A stretch of DNA of 64,000 nt, from positions 8,618,001 to 8,682,000 of the forward strand of contig NZ_JAPNKA010000001.1 of the NCBI RefSeq assembly GCF_026626635.1. The letters run 5' to 3'. Position 1 is the first letter of the stretch. Every line of letters begins with the position of its first letter. Source of the stretch: Archangium lansingense (GTDB lineage Bacteria > Myxococcota > Myxococcia > Myxococcales > Myxococcaceae). Position numbers and translations under genes: made by a program. Shown here piece by piece: positions 8,977-18,397 of the stretch. The notes beneath the pieces were generated by a model, which did no database searches, was not told where the DNA came from, and saw only the letters and a program-made list of their open reading frames with translations.

Positions 8977-10815
8977 GTGGACAATCCTTTCCTGGCCAGC
9001 CAGGGCCTCCAGAACTACCTCACGAGCTTCTCCACGCGTGCCCGCCGAGCGCAGATCATCCGCCTGTCGGACTCCCTGGAGGCACTGCAACAGGCCACCT
9101 TGCTCCGGCGCGATCTGACCGCGCGCCTCATCGACCTGGTGAGGGAAGTTGGGAAGGTGAAGGAGTTCGGCCTGGATGTGACGGGGATGACCCTGCTGGG
9201 GATCGCCAATACCCAGGTCAGCAGCGGTTCCTGGCGGATCTCACTCCTGTTCAGGCAGAGGGCGACCTGGGTGTCGCCAGTGGAGACCAAGGTCGTCGCT
9301 CGCGAGAACATCTCCCTGCTCTCCCTGGTGAATGATCCGATCAGGAGAGCGCAGGTCCTCGGGAGGATCTCCGATGAGCCGGAGAATCTCCGGCGGGCGC
9401 TCTCCCAGTCGAGGTTCAGGTGGGTGGAGTCCGACTACTTCGCCACCGCCATCCGGCACCTGGAGAACACGCGCACCCTCCTGCAGGAGTTGGAGCGCCG
9501 CATGCGCAACCGCGTGAGCTCCGTGGAGAGCTACCGCAAGACGCTCGTCAAGATCGAGGGCTACTGGACCGAGCTCGATAAGCGTCTCAAGGTCGTGGAC
9601 GGTGAGGTGGCCGAGGCCCGTCAGGACGTCACCGTGGGCCGCGCCCTGCTCGCCGAGGAAGTGGTCCGCATCGACCGAGTCAACCAGCGCCGCAGGCAGG
9701 TCCTCGAGCAGCACGTGCCATTCCTCGTCTTCCAGCGGCCCCGCCAGGGCGATCTCACCTTGGACAGCCGCTCGCGCCTGCTCGACCCGGGGCTCGTCGA
9801 GGACCTGCTGCCCGAGGTGTTCGCCAGCACCACGGCCGCGCCTCCCGAGCTGCTCTCCTATACCGAGCTGCTGCGCGACTCGCCCCTCAAGTGGTTCTCC
9901 CTCGCCCAGCAGCTGCTGCGCGGGCTGGATCGTCTCGAGTTCATCCAGCGCACCTACGTGAGGGCGCAGGCGCGAGCCGTCCAGCGAATTCCCATCCGGG
10001 TGCCCACCTACCTGGGCTACGGGCTCACGAGCCATGCCCTGGGTCTGTCCCGGCTGCTGTCGGCCCGGGAGGATGTCATCGCCCGCAGCAGGCTCTCGTT
10101 CGTCCAGTACTACCAGCCCGCCATCCTCGAGACCCGCACCTGGCTGGAGCTGCAGCAGAGCGCCCGCGAGCACCTCTCCCTGGGAGATCTGATCGACACG
10201 TCACACGGCCGGCCGGACGTGGGCCGGGACGCGGCGACCGAGCTGGACCGCATCTCCAAGGTGGCCACGGGCCTCTACCAGCGCTTCGGCGGGGTGCCGC
10301 CCGCCATCCGCCTGGAGTGGGCCGAGCAGATGAGCCAGTACGACGTCCCGGTGGACCTGCATGATCTCTCGCGGCTTCCCCAGTGGGATCAGCTCGAGGG
10401 CACGGACCGGCGCGAGATGCAGACGCTGGTGGACTGGCTCTTCCAACGCGTGGTGTCCACCGAGCCCGAGGCCGTGTCGCTCATGAACGATCTGGTGCGC
10501 GTGTGCATGCTGCTGGCCAGCCATGCGCCGGTGAACGAGCTCCTCTCGGGCCACGTCTCCAAGCCCACCGTGGCCAAGGTAGGTGGCACGATCGAGCTGG
10601 CGGTGGATCCGGCGCGCGTGCGGATCGGCATGAACGTGATGGTCCGCTCCGGAGATCAGACGGTGGAGGCGGTGGTGGAGGACCTGTCCTCGGGTGTGGC
10701 GAAGGCGCGAGTGCTGTCGGCCTCGGCGGCGACGGTGCACTTGCAGGAGAAGGCCTCGGCGCGCTTCGCCGATCCCTCCCGTGGGCCTGGTGCGTTCACG
10801 GGCTACGCGTGGTGA
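8977..10815 (+). CDS. Uncharacterised protein at the head of the eCIS-like locus
   Basis: 612 aa, no signal peptide or transmembrane segment seen. The middle (about residues 140-230) is charged and helical and could form a coiled coil. The last 90 residues look beta-rich (TVAKVGGTIELAVDPARVRI). I do not recognise a named family. The start is a GTG at 8977, the only ATG/GTG/TTG after the in-frame stop at 8881, and it lacks a strong ribosome site, so the real start is uncertain. The next gene follows with essentially no gap, so the two are probably co-transcribed. Confidence 0.75.
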   Translation: MDNPFLASQGLQNYLTSFSTRARRAQIIRLSDSLEALQQATLLRRDLTARLIDLVREVGKVKEFGLDVTGMTLLGIANTQVSSGSWRISLLFRQRATWVSPVETKVVARENISLLSLVNDPIRRAQVLGRISDEPENLRRALSQSRFRWVESDYFATAIRHLENTRTLLQELERRMRNRVSSVESYRKTLVKIEGYWTELDKRLKVVDGEVAEARQDVTVGRALLAEEVVRIDRVNQRRRQVLEQHVPFLVFQRPRQGDLTLDSRSRLLDPGLVEDLLPEVFASTTAAPPELLSYTELLRDSPLKWFSLAQQLLRGLDRLEFIQRTYVRAQARAVQRIPIRVPTYLGYGLTSHALGLSRLLSAREDVIARSRLSFVQYYQPAILETRTWLELQQSAREHLSLGDLIDTSHGRPDVGRDAATELDRISKVATGLYQRFGGVPPAIRLEWAEQMSQYDVPVDLHDLSRLPQWDQLEGTDRREMQTLVDWLFQRVVSTEPEAVSLMNDLVRVCMLLASHAPVNELLSGHVSKPTVAKVGGTIELAVDPARVRIGMNVMVRSGDQTVEAVVEDLSSGVAKARVLSASAATVHLQEKASARFADPSRGPGAFTGYAW

Positions 10816-10823
10816 GAGGGACG

Positions 10824-12623
10824 ATGCGGCGCGTGGGCACCGTCCGGCTGGCGGCGAGGAGTGATGCCCTCGTGCGTCGCGGCGCCCTGCTGCTCGAGGA
10901 CGCCCTGCGCACCGCCTCGTTCCCCGAAGCCGGCCCCGGCCGGGTGCTCCTCATCCGCTCCCTGCCAGTCGGCGTCATCCGGGGGCACCTGCCCCCCTCG
11001 AGCCTCGCGCTCTCCCTGGAACGGCTGGTGCGCGAGCTGACCATGTCCGCGGTCCATGCCGGGGACGCGTCGGCCGGGCACCGCCTCGCCGTCTTCTTCC
11101 GCGATGACGCGGAGCCCTCCGTCACGCTCGCGGGGCGACTGGCTCGCGGAGAGCCCGTGTCCGCCTGGTTCTGGCCGCTCGCCGTGCCGGACTTCCACCC
11201 CAACCTGCCGCGCGACGAGGCCCTGCGTCTGGTGCTCGCCACCGCGCTTCGAACGAGCGCGGGCCCAGCCGCCGCGATACGGCTCGTCGAGGACCTGCAC
11301 GAAGAGGGCGGCCTCGACGTGCTGCTCGAGTCCCTGCGGTGGCAGGAGGGCCCGGCGCTCGTCCAGGCCTTCGGAGGCTCGCTGCCAGCACCAGCCCTCC
11401 CCGTGGAAACGGTGAGCCCCGGCACACCCGAGACAGTGCTACGAGCAGTGCCCTTGCGCGCGGTGGTGGCTCGGTGGGTGGAGACGTGGGGTGCCGGGGA
11501 TGCACGCTCGGTGTGGCTCGCAGCCATGGCGCTCGTGCTCGAGCGGCGGGGACGCCTCGTCGATGTCCGGCTCTTCGAACGAGCGGCACGCCTCGCCGCC
11601 ACGATGGTGTCCGCACCGGCTGCACCAGAAGGCTCGCGCCCCTTCTCCTCCACGAGCAGTGGCGCACCCGGGGCGGTCCGGAACACGGAGGACTCCGCGT
11701 CCGTGATGAACGTTCCGCGGCACGAGCCCACCTCCACGAGCGCGTCCGCCCCCTCGAGTCCGGAGCCTCCGCCCGGCATCGCTGCGCCCGGAAGGACTGG
11801 TGCCCCCGCCCCCGCTGGCGGCGTCAGGGCTCCGCATCCCGCCTCCCAGCGAGCTGATACCCAAAAGCCGCCCCCCATCGAGCACGGCCCGGGCGAGATG
11901 CCCTCCCCCGGAACTGATGCGAAGCCAATGCTGGAGTGGCCAGAGGTTGCCCGCCCCACGGCAGTTGGTGGACTCCTCTTCCTGCTGCCCGTGCTCGAAC
12001 GATTGGGAATGGCCGCACTGCTCGCGGAGCACCTGGGGCTGCTCGAGCTCGATGTGCCAGACCGACTTCTCTCGCTCATCGCCGAGCGGCTCGGCGCTCC
12101 CGCGACAGACCCCTCGCGCGTGATTCTCGACAGCCATGTCCGGGGGCCGCGGCCCGCCCACTGCCCTTTCGCGCTCCCCGAGCGCCTGCGCACGCTGGTG
12201 GCCGACATGGAGGGCGCTCCCCTGGCTTTTCGCGAGGAGGGGCCCACCGGACGCACCGTGCTGACCGATGCCTCGCGGCGGCTCCCTCTCGCCGTCACCT
12301 ACGGCATGACACCCGAGTCACGAGCTCCTCTGGCGAGCGGCACGCTCCCCACCACGCTGCACGGGGAGGACGACCTGGGCCTGTTGCTCCGAGGGCTCCT
12401 GACGGCGCTCCGACGCTGGTGCCGCCGCCATGCGCGAATGGGCCTGCACGACCTCGTCCGCCGTCCTGGACGCATCGTGGCGACACGCACCCATGTCAAT
12501 GTCTTGTTCGACATCCGGCAGGCGGACATCCGCGTGCGCGGCGCGGGGCTCGATGTCGATCCAGGATGGGTCCCCTGGCTCGGGCGGGTGGTGCGATTCC
12601 ATTATCTGTACGGGGAAGAGTGA
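10824..12623 (+). CDS. Uncharacterised protein of the eCIS-like locus
   Basis: 599 aa from the ATG at 10824 (GAGAGGG just upstream). A GTG at 10812, overlapping the previous stop, is the alternative start. The N-terminal 200 residues and the C-terminal 200 residues look folded. A Pro/Ser/Ala/Gly-rich linker of roughly 90 residues (about 280-370) separates them. The C-terminus begins ARPTAVGGLLFLLPVLERLG and ends with a conserved-looking RIVATRTHVNVLFDIRQAD stretch. The family is not recognised by name. The position immediately before the DUF4157 gene is the basis for linking it to an injection-system locus. Confidence 0.8.
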   Translation: MRRVGTVRLAARSDALVRRGALLLEDALRTASFPEAGPGRVLLIRSLPVGVIRGHLPPSSLALSLERLVRELTMSAVHAGDASAGHRLAVFFRDDAEPSVTLAGRLARGEPVSAWFWPLAVPDFHPNLPRDEALRLVLATALRTSAGPAAAIRLVEDLHEEGGLDVLLESLRWQEGPALVQAFGGSLPAPALPVETVSPGTPETVLRAVPLRAVVARWVETWGAGDARSVWLAAMALVLERRGRLVDVRLFERAARLAATMVSAPAAPEGSRPFSSTSSGAPGAVRNTEDSASVMNVPRHEPTSTSASAPSSPEPPPGIAAPGRTGAPAPAGGVRAPHPASQRADTQKPPPIEHGPGEMPSPGTDAKPMLEWPEVARPTAVGGLLFLLPVLERLGMAALLAEHLGLLELDVPDRLLSLIAERLGAPATDPSRVILDSHVRGPRPAHCPFALPERLRTLVADMEGAPLAFREEGPTGRTVLTDASRRLPLAVTYGMTPESRAPLASGTLPTTLHGEDDLGLLLRGLLTALRRWCRRHARMGLHDLVRRPGRIVATRTHVNVLFDIRQADIRVRGAGLDVDPGWVPWLGRVVRFHYLYGEE

Positions 12624-12632
12624 GGCCCACTC

Positions 12633-15600
12633 ATGGCATTCGACCACCGCACATCCGCCGTGAAGCCATCGCCTTCCCGCGAGCCCGAGGAGCGCCGGAA
12701 ACAAACACGGGACACAATCCCCACGACGAAGAGTCTGGACACCACCGTGCCCCACTACCTGCGCTCCCAACTCGGGATGACCTCTGGCACGGAGCAGCAG
12801 AAACAGGAGGGACCACGCTCCGGGATTCCCCGCTACCTATGGAGCGAGCTCGACCGGACCACCACCCCAGCCCCGACGCCTTCGGCCGTCCCCACCACCG
12901 GAGCCTCCACGACGGTCTCTTCCGCGGACCTCGGGAGGTCGGAGCCGCTCGCCCCGGAGGCAGCCTCGCGCTTCTCCCAGGCTTACGGACAGGACCTGAG
13001 CGGCGTACGTGTCCACCCCGACAGCCCACTCCCCGGTGCCCTGGGCGCCCGTGCGTTCGCGGTCGGCAACGACATCGCCTTCGCGCGTGACACCTACCAG
13101 CCAGGCTCCTCCGAGGGCCAGCAGCTCATCGGCCACGAGCTCGCGCACGTGGTGCAACAATCCAGGGGGCAGATGGGCCTCCAGGCCGAGGGCCTGTCCA
13201 CGGATGGCTATGAACGCCAGGCCGATGAGGCGGCCCGGGCGGCCCTCGCTGGCGAGCCCGTCGCGGAGCTCTCCCCGCTCGCCACGCCCACGGTGCAGCG
13301 CAAGGTAGCGGATGCCCCACCTCCAGCCCCTCCGGCCGGCCGGGACAAGCCTCGGCCGGGCAAGGTTCCGGAGGGTGTGGTCGACCTGAGCAAGGGACTG
13401 CTGGACCCGGCGAACATCGCTCCAGATGCCAATGGGCGGGTGTTGGCGCGCCTGCCCGGCCTGGCCGAGGGCGAAATCGAGCTGGTGAAGAGGGGCGAGG
13501 GCTACAGCACCCGGGGCGAGGGGTATGCCCTGCCCCTCAGCGTGGGGCCCCTGGCGGGAGTGCTCGGTGACTCGCTCGTGCTGGCGGTGCGAATCGACAA
13601 CAACGTCATTTCAGGCCGTGCCGCCGTGGGCAAGCCGGGACGTTCCGTGCCCAAGGGGGACTCGGCCCTCTTCCGCGCCATCGAGAAGAACCCCGAGGCC
13701 CTGGGCTGGGCGGGACTCTCCAAGCTCTCGGTGGGCACGCCCCACAATGCCCTCGAGGGCGGCACACTGAAGCTGGGGGCCGACTCGGCCCGCTTCACCC
13801 TGGGTGGCTTCGTGGAGGGCACGGCCCGCTTCACCCTGGAGGGCGAGCGCGTCACCTTCAGCGGCACGGCCGACGTGAAGCTGCCGGGCGCTTCCACCGG
13901 CAGGCTGGAGGTCAACTACAGCCCCGAGACAGGCCTGTCCGGCGAAGCGAATCTGAAGGTGGGAGTGGGCAAGGTGTCGGGCGGCGTGAACGCGCGGCTG
14001 CGCCAGGGCACCCTGGACATCCAGGGCACGGCCGGCTACGCGGGCGACCAACTCAAGGGCAGCGTGACGCTGGTGGCCACGGACGAGGCCACGGCACAGG
14101 AGATAACGCGCAAGCCGCCGCGGGCCGGGTTGCTGCCGGGACAGGAAGGCGCGCGCGCCGCGGGAGCGGGAGTGGCAGCCGGAGCCGGGCTCGGTGCGGC
14201 TGTTACACCGGTGGCGGCGAAGCCGGGGCCCCGGGCCATGTGTGGCTGGGGCGAGCTGGACTTCTCCCTCACCGAGTGGCTCACCGGCCGGGCCATGGTG
14301 GTGGTCAACAGCCAGGGCGAGGCCACGGTGCAGGGAGAAATCGCCCCACCCAAGGAAATCATCCTCTTCGAGCAGAAGGAGTGGACGAAGAGCCTGCTGA
14401 AGGTGGAGGCGCGGGCATTGTACGGAGTGCCGGTGGTGGGCAACGTCTTCGTCTTCGCCAACGTGGGGCTGGAGGCACTGGCCAGCATCGGCCCCGGAAA
14501 GCTCTACAACATCAGGCTGTCGGGGCAGTACTCCACGGACAAGAAGGTGGACAAGGAGCTGAACCTGCAGGCCTCGCTGAACATCCCGGCCTTCGCGGGG
14601 CTGCGGCTGCGGGCCGAGGGCGGCGCGGGCGTGGAGCTGCTCGACCACGACCTGAAGTTCGGCGTAGGCGTATGGGCGCTGGCGGGGGTGCGCGGCTACG
14701 TGGAGGCCACGCCCACCATCGGCTACCGGCAGAAGGCGGGCGCACCGGGCGAGTTCTACTTCAAGGGACACATGGAGCTGGCGGCCCAGCCCTTCCTCGG
14801 CCTGGGGGGAGACTTGTTCGTCGAGGTGGACAGCCCCTTCTGGTCTCCGCTGCCGGACGAGAAGTGGACATGGCCGCTGGGCAGCCTGGAGTACCCGCTT
14901 CCGGGCGAGTTCGGCCTGGGCGCGGATGTGGAGCACGTGCTGGGCTCCAAGCAGTGGCCGGAAATCCAATTCACCGAGGTGGATTTCGACAGCAGCCGTT
15001 TCATGACGGATCTGCTGAGCGGGGGCGCGCCGGGCAAGAGCAAGGGGGGCGAGAAGAAACCGGCGAAGTGGAACGACGGCGCGGCGGCGGGCGCACCGGG
15101 AGGTGCCAGGAGTGCCACCGCGGCGCCCAGGACCGCACCCACCAGAGGGAGCAAGAAGGGACCGGGAACACAGCCCGTGGACGGCCAACTGCCAAAGGGA
15201 GGCAAGGGCCCGGGGCCAGGGAAGACACCTGACAGCATCCAGCTTCCCGTGGACATGGATGGAGCCAGCCACACCCTCTTCATCACGCTCGGCCAGGAGG
15301 CTCGCGTGGAGCTGGCCTCCAAGCGCGATCTACTCTCCAGGAAGCTCCTTCGCGCCCGCAGGGGCTTCCTCCGGCGCCTTCGCGCCGCTGAGCGCGTGAA
15401 AGACAAGATTCTTGCCCGCGAGCTGAACAACCAGATCCTCACACTCAACAATCTCATCTCCGAGGCACAACGGCTTCAGAGCGAGGCCAAGAAGGCGGGC
15501 AAGAATCCGAAGAAGATCCTGGAAGATGCCAACACCCTGAAGGACGACCTCGCGAAGTTCGCGAAGTGGACTGGTTCCAAGGACATCGACGACATCCTCG

Positions 15601-16214
15601 GAAGGGACACGAAAGACGACCAGACGGAGGAGAAGAAGGATCCCGAACCCCAGGAACCCAAAGAGGCACCCCCGCGAGTCCTGAAGCCGGAGTGGCAGCT
15701 CACGGACTCCGAGCGAGCCGAGCTCATGCCAATCACGGGTGGGCCCGAAATGTTGCAAAAGCTGGATGCCATCATCGCCGGACATGGGCAGACCGCCAAG
15801 ATAGAGGCGAACATAGCAACCATCCGCACGGTACTCTCGGCCCTCCATCAGGGCAAGAGCGTGATATACATAGACATGCCCATCTTCAAACCGGAACACT
15901 TCAAGCAACTCAACAAAGCAATACTGAACGAAAAAGACCAACCCCTGACCGATCTCGACACCATGACCGAGGACGAGATGATCGAGGTCAAGTCAGGCGA
16001 TTACAGCGGAGAGGAAAAGCTGTCCGATGACGACTTGGATCAGTTCACCGTTCTGAGGAGATTCTTCGAAGGGAAGCTCCAAGTGGTCGATTCCAGAGGA
16101 AAATCCATCACACCTCCCAAGAAGTGGGTTTATCAGTTCACGAAACCCATCAAGAAGGACCTGGAGGACTGGCTGTTGGGGAAGGGCGTTTCAGAAGTCC
16201 GGAAGGGCATATAA
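12633..16214 (+). CDS. DUF4157 (eCIS core) protein, probable effector with PD-(D/E)XK nuclease-like C-terminus
   Basis: 1193 aa. Residues 1-90 look unstructured and contain a duplicated motif, PHYLRSQL (40-47) and PRYLWSEL (66-73). Residues about 100-180 are a DUF4157 domain with the HELAHVVQQ metalloprotease-like motif (His168, His172), a family strongly associated with extracellular contractile injection system effectors. About 230-790 is a long beta-rich Gly-rich region. A Pro/Lys/Gly linker (about 805-870) and a coiled-coil-like helical part (about 890-980) follow. The C-terminal domain has DLDTMTEDEMIEVKSGDYS (D1107/D1109, E1118, K1120) and a downstream DQF, the spacing of a PD-(D/E)XK nuclease fold. 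DUF4157 is secure; the nuclease call is inference. The putative immunity gene starts 2 bases after the stop. Confidence 0.85.
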   Translation: MAFDHRTSAVKPSPSREPEERRKQTRDTIPTTKSLDTTVPHYLRSQLGMTSGTEQQKQEGPRSGIPRYLWSELDRTTTPAPTPSAVPTTGASTTVSSADLGRSEPLAPEAASRFSQAYGQDLSGVRVHPDSPLPGALGARAFAVGNDIAFARDTYQPGSSEGQQLIGHELAHVVQQSRGQMGLQAEGLSTDGYERQADEAARAALAGEPVAELSPLATPTVQRKVADAPPPAPPAGRDKPRPGKVPEGVVDLSKGLLDPANIAPDANGRVLARLPGLAEGEIELVKRGEGYSTRGEGYALPLSVGPLAGVLGDSLVLAVRIDNNVISGRAAVGKPGRSVPKGDSALFRAIEKNPEALGWAGLSKLSVGTPHNALEGGTLKLGADSARFTLGGFVEGTARFTLEGERVTFSGTADVKLPGASTGRLEVNYSPETGLSGEANLKVGVGKVSGGVNARLRQGTLDIQGTAGYAGDQLKGSVTLVATDEATAQEITRKPPRAGLLPGQEGARAAGAGVAAGAGLGAAVTPVAAKPGPRAMCGWGELDFSLTEWLTGRAMVVVNSQGEATVQGEIAPPKEIILFEQKEWTKSLLKVEARALYGVPVVGNVFVFANVGLEALASIGPGKLYNIRLSGQYSTDKKVDKELNLQASLNIPAFAGLRLRAEGGAGVELLDHDLKFGVGVWALAGVRGYVEATPTIGYRQKAGAPGEFYFKGHMELAAQPFLGLGGDLFVEVDSPFWSPLPDEKWTWPLGSLEYPLPGEFGLGADVEHVLGSKQWPEIQFTEVDFDSSRFMTDLLSGGAPGKSKGGEKKPAKWNDGAAAGAPGGARSATAAPRTAPTRGSKKGPGTQPVDGQLPKGGKGPGPGKTPDSIQLPVDMDGASHTLFITLGQEARVELASKRDLLSRKLLRARRGFLRRLRAAERVKDKILARELNNQILTLNNLISEAQRLQSEAKKAGKNPKKILEDANTLKDDLAKFAKWTGSKDIDDILGRDTKDDQTEEKKDPEPQEPKEAPPRVLKPEWQLTDSERAELMPITGGPEMLQKLDAIIAGHGQTAKIEANIATIRTVLSALHQGKSVIYIDMPIFKPEHFKQLNKAILNEKDQPLTDLDTMTEDEMIEVKSGDYSGEEKLSDDDLDQFTVLRRFFEGKLQVVDSRGKSITPPKKWVYQFTKPIKKDLEDWLLGKGVSEVRKGI

Positions 16215-16216
16215 CC

Positions 16217-16723
16217 ATGCCAAGCTACATCACCGCATACGCCATTCTTCCCGAACCCACGAAGGCTGACCAGGTATTAGCCGACTTCAAGCGCTGGCGG
16301 GAGCTGAGTGGAGTCTCTTGCCTGGAGGAATGCAACGTCATCTTCAATGACTCTGGCGACATCGAAAGAGAGCCGGAGCTCGTCTCATCGGAAGAGGATG
16401 GACTCAACAGACTCTTCGAGTGGCCGACCCTGGGGGGCATGGGGTTCAGCCTTTCGGGGCACAAGATCTTCGTGTCATTCCGTGGAGAAACTCCCCATCA
16501 CGTGGACGTGATAACAATGTCCATGAACTCGAAGCTGTATGTCTTCCATCCCGATATCCGACGAAGTTTCGAAGAAACAGTCGCCAGGCTTCATCAGATC
16601 TTCAAGTCGAAGCGTACCGTGGTGGATTACGATCTTCTATCTCCTGCGAGTTGGTTGAAGAAGGAGGTCGAGAAGGTCAGGAGCGGAGTATTCGAGGGTC
16701 GCTACGCCCTGGACCTGAGATGA
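16217..16723 (+). CDS. Putative immunity protein for the DUF4157 effector
   Basis: 168 aa, starting MPSYITAYAILPEPTKADQV. Small, acidic to neutral, no signal peptide, and clearly less GC-rich than its neighbours. It begins 2 bases after the effector stop, and the frame also runs upstream as a shadow of the effector, so the ATG at 16217 is the sensible start. The family is not recognised. The immunity role is inferred only from size, base composition and position directly after a candidate toxic C-terminus; a dedicated chaperone or tail-adaptor is another possibility. Confidence 0.7.
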   Translation: MPSYITAYAILPEPTKADQVLADFKRWRELSGVSCLEECNVIFNDSGDIEREPELVSSEEDGLNRLFEWPTLGGMGFSLSGHKIFVSFRGETPHHVDVITMSMNSKLYVFHPDIRRSFEETVARLHQIFKSKRTVVDYDLLSPASWLKKEVEKVRSGVFEGRYALDLR

Positions 16724-16748
16724 ACGAGTGACGGATCAGAGGAGTCTC

Positions 16749-16853
16749 ATGAGCACCCCTTCATCAACGTCCTTCAGCCTGCGCGACTGCGCCCTGGCGG
16801 CAGGAGAAAAGCGGGCCTTCGACACCGCGCTCTCAGAGGTTGACCGATCCTAG
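16749..16853 (+). pseudogene. Truncated copy 1 of the AAA+ ATPase gene start (34 codons)
   Basis: An ORF starts MSTPSSTSFSLRDCALAA and ends at TAG 16851. Its first 18 codons match the start of the intact AAA+ gene at 18687 (MNAPSSTSLTLRDCALAA), including the DNA run CTGCGCGACTGCGCCCTGG. The match is then lost. A GAGGAG ribosome site is still present at 16739. It looks like the old start of the ATPase gene, cut off when a cassette was inserted between this point and the present gene. Confidence 0.85.
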
Positions 16854-16889
16854 GGTCCCTGCTGCAGCGCCCACTCAAGGAACACAACC

Positions 16890-18257
16890 ATGGACTTCAG
16901 TCCTTTGGATCCAGGTGTAGCCGATGCACTGGCCCGGGCTCTCGGGCATGCAGCACCCTTTTCGGAGGCGGAATGCGCCGCACTGGAAGGTCCACTCACG
17001 GTGCTGCATGCCCGCGACGTTTCGGAGCTGAGCCACTGCAGCGGACTGCGGCACCTGGAGCTCATTGCTTCAGACGTCCGCGACGCCTCTGCGCTGGCCT
17101 CCTTGAAAAGGCTGCGCCAACTGACCATCATCGCGACGCCACTCGAATCGCTGACTCCGCTCCAGGCACTCCCAGCGCTCGAACACCTGACGCTCAACTT
17201 CACCCACGTCCAGGATGCCACTCCCCTGAAGAGCATGCCGTCGCTGCGAAAGGCGGAACTGCATGGCAACCCCCTGACTAAGGAGAGCTACAATCTGGTG
17301 GCGCGCCGGCTGTCCAGCACAGCGGCGCCACAAGAGGCAGGTCCACTACTCCAGGTACTCCCACCCCTGCGCGAGGACTGGGAGGCCACGCGCCTGCTGT
17401 GGGAGCATGGCATTGCGGCGGGCGTTGCCCGCATCGACTTCCGCTGGTGGCATTTCGTGAGCGCGGGGATCCCCCGGCTGACTCCTGGGCCCTGTGATGC
17501 CGTTCCGCGAGATCCCCTCCTCATCACCGAAGCGCTCGGGGAAAATCCCTCCCTGACGCTTGAGGCCCTCTTCCAGCAGGCGATTCAGGCCCGCGATACC
17601 CCTCCGCAGGTCGGCATCTCGCAGTTGAAGAGCCGTCGTCCCTGGGGAAGCAGCACCGAGGCAGCCTCCTGGGTACGAGCCAGCGCACTGGACGCGGAGA
17701 CGAAGGAGGGGCTCCTCCAGTTCATTGCCCATTTCCCTGCGCTCACCTTCTACCGGGAGGAGCGGGAACTGCTCGACGAGGTGGCGGCGGAGTCGCGGGT
17801 GCAGCTTCCCTCGTGGCTGCGCGAGATACGGCAGACCCTAGCGGGGATCCTGCCGGACCAGGATCCGCCGGAAGTCATGGTCCGGTTACAACGATTCGAC
17901 TTCCCGAGGAACACGACGACCGAGCCAGACAGCCGCTGGTACTCCCTCGTCCCCGGGCGCTACAGCGGGAGAGAGGAAGAGCAGCTCCTGCGAGCCATGA
18001 ACCTGGTGAACGTAGGCATTTCCGATGAGCTCCTCTGGTCGCAGTTGCTCGTGCGCACCGATGCGCCAGAGGACCGCGCCATCTATGATTTCGCCCTGGA
18101 ACGGTTCCAGGAGCGCCAAAGGGAGGGACGCGACCCGCATGGCACGCTGGGCCGTGTATTCACTTCCTATGCCTCCATGTTGTCCGCCATCAACGCGGTC
18201 CGGCTTCGTCGGAAGCAGCCCATCTTCGCCGTCCAGGAGCCGGGCACGCCCGCCTGA
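16890..18257 (+). CDS. Leucine-rich-repeat protein between two truncated ATPase starts
   Basis: 455 aa, no signal peptide. Residues about 45-135 hold four to five SDS22-like leucine-rich repeats of about 22 residues (for example SGLRHLELIASDVRDASAL and ALEHLTLNFTHVQDATPL). The remaining 300 residues form a separate alpha-rich domain that I do not recognise. It lies exactly between copy 1 and copy 2 of the duplicated ATPase gene start, so it is probably part of an incoming effector/immunity cassette. It could be an orphan immunity protein or an effector without the DUF4157 leader. No experimental family is claimed. Confidence 0.7.
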   Translation: MDFSPLDPGVADALARALGHAAPFSEAECAALEGPLTVLHARDVSELSHCSGLRHLELIASDVRDASALASLKRLRQLTIIATPLESLTPLQALPALEHLTLNFTHVQDATPLKSMPSLRKAELHGNPLTKESYNLVARRLSSTAAPQEAGPLLQVLPPLREDWEATRLLWEHGIAAGVARIDFRWWHFVSAGIPRLTPGPCDAVPRDPLLITEALGENPSLTLEALFQQAIQARDTPPQVGISQLKSRRPWGSSTEAASWVRASALDAETKEGLLQFIAHFPALTFYREERELLDEVAAESRVQLPSWLREIRQTLAGILPDQDPPEVMVRLQRFDFPRNTTTEPDSRWYSLVPGRYSGREEEQLLRAMNLVNVGISDELLWSQLLVRTDAPEDRAIYDFALERFQERQREGRDPHGTLGRVFTSYASMLSAINAVRLRRKQPIFAVQEPGTPA

Positions 18258-18325
18258 GCAGTGCCAGGGCGCAATCGCACGCAGGAGCAGCGGCGGATCC
18301 TCCAAGAGGATCGGAAACCATCTCT

Positions 18326-18397
18326 ATGAACTCCCCCTCGTCAACGCCCACGACCCTTCGTGACTGCGCCCTGGCAGAGGCAGTCAGAACTGAATGA
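18326..18397 (+). pseudogene. Truncated copy 2 of the AAA+ ATPase gene start (23 codons)
   Basis: An ORF starts MNSPSSTPTTLRDCALAE and stops at TGA 18395. It again matches the first 17 codons of the intact ATPase gene (MNAPSSTSLTLRDCALAA) and then diverges. The stop overlaps the ATG of the next small ORF as ATGA. Confidence 0.85.

Noticed and set aside
10383..10823. Longer N-terminus for the second eCIS-like gene
   Set aside because: The frame is open upstream, but this part lies inside the previous gene and has low-complexity Gly/Arg/Ala content. The ATG at 10824 has a good ribosome site.
13611..15272. 553-codon minus-strand frame
   Set aside because: Shadow of the DUF4157 gene with low-complexity Gln/His/Arg content and no recognisable domain.
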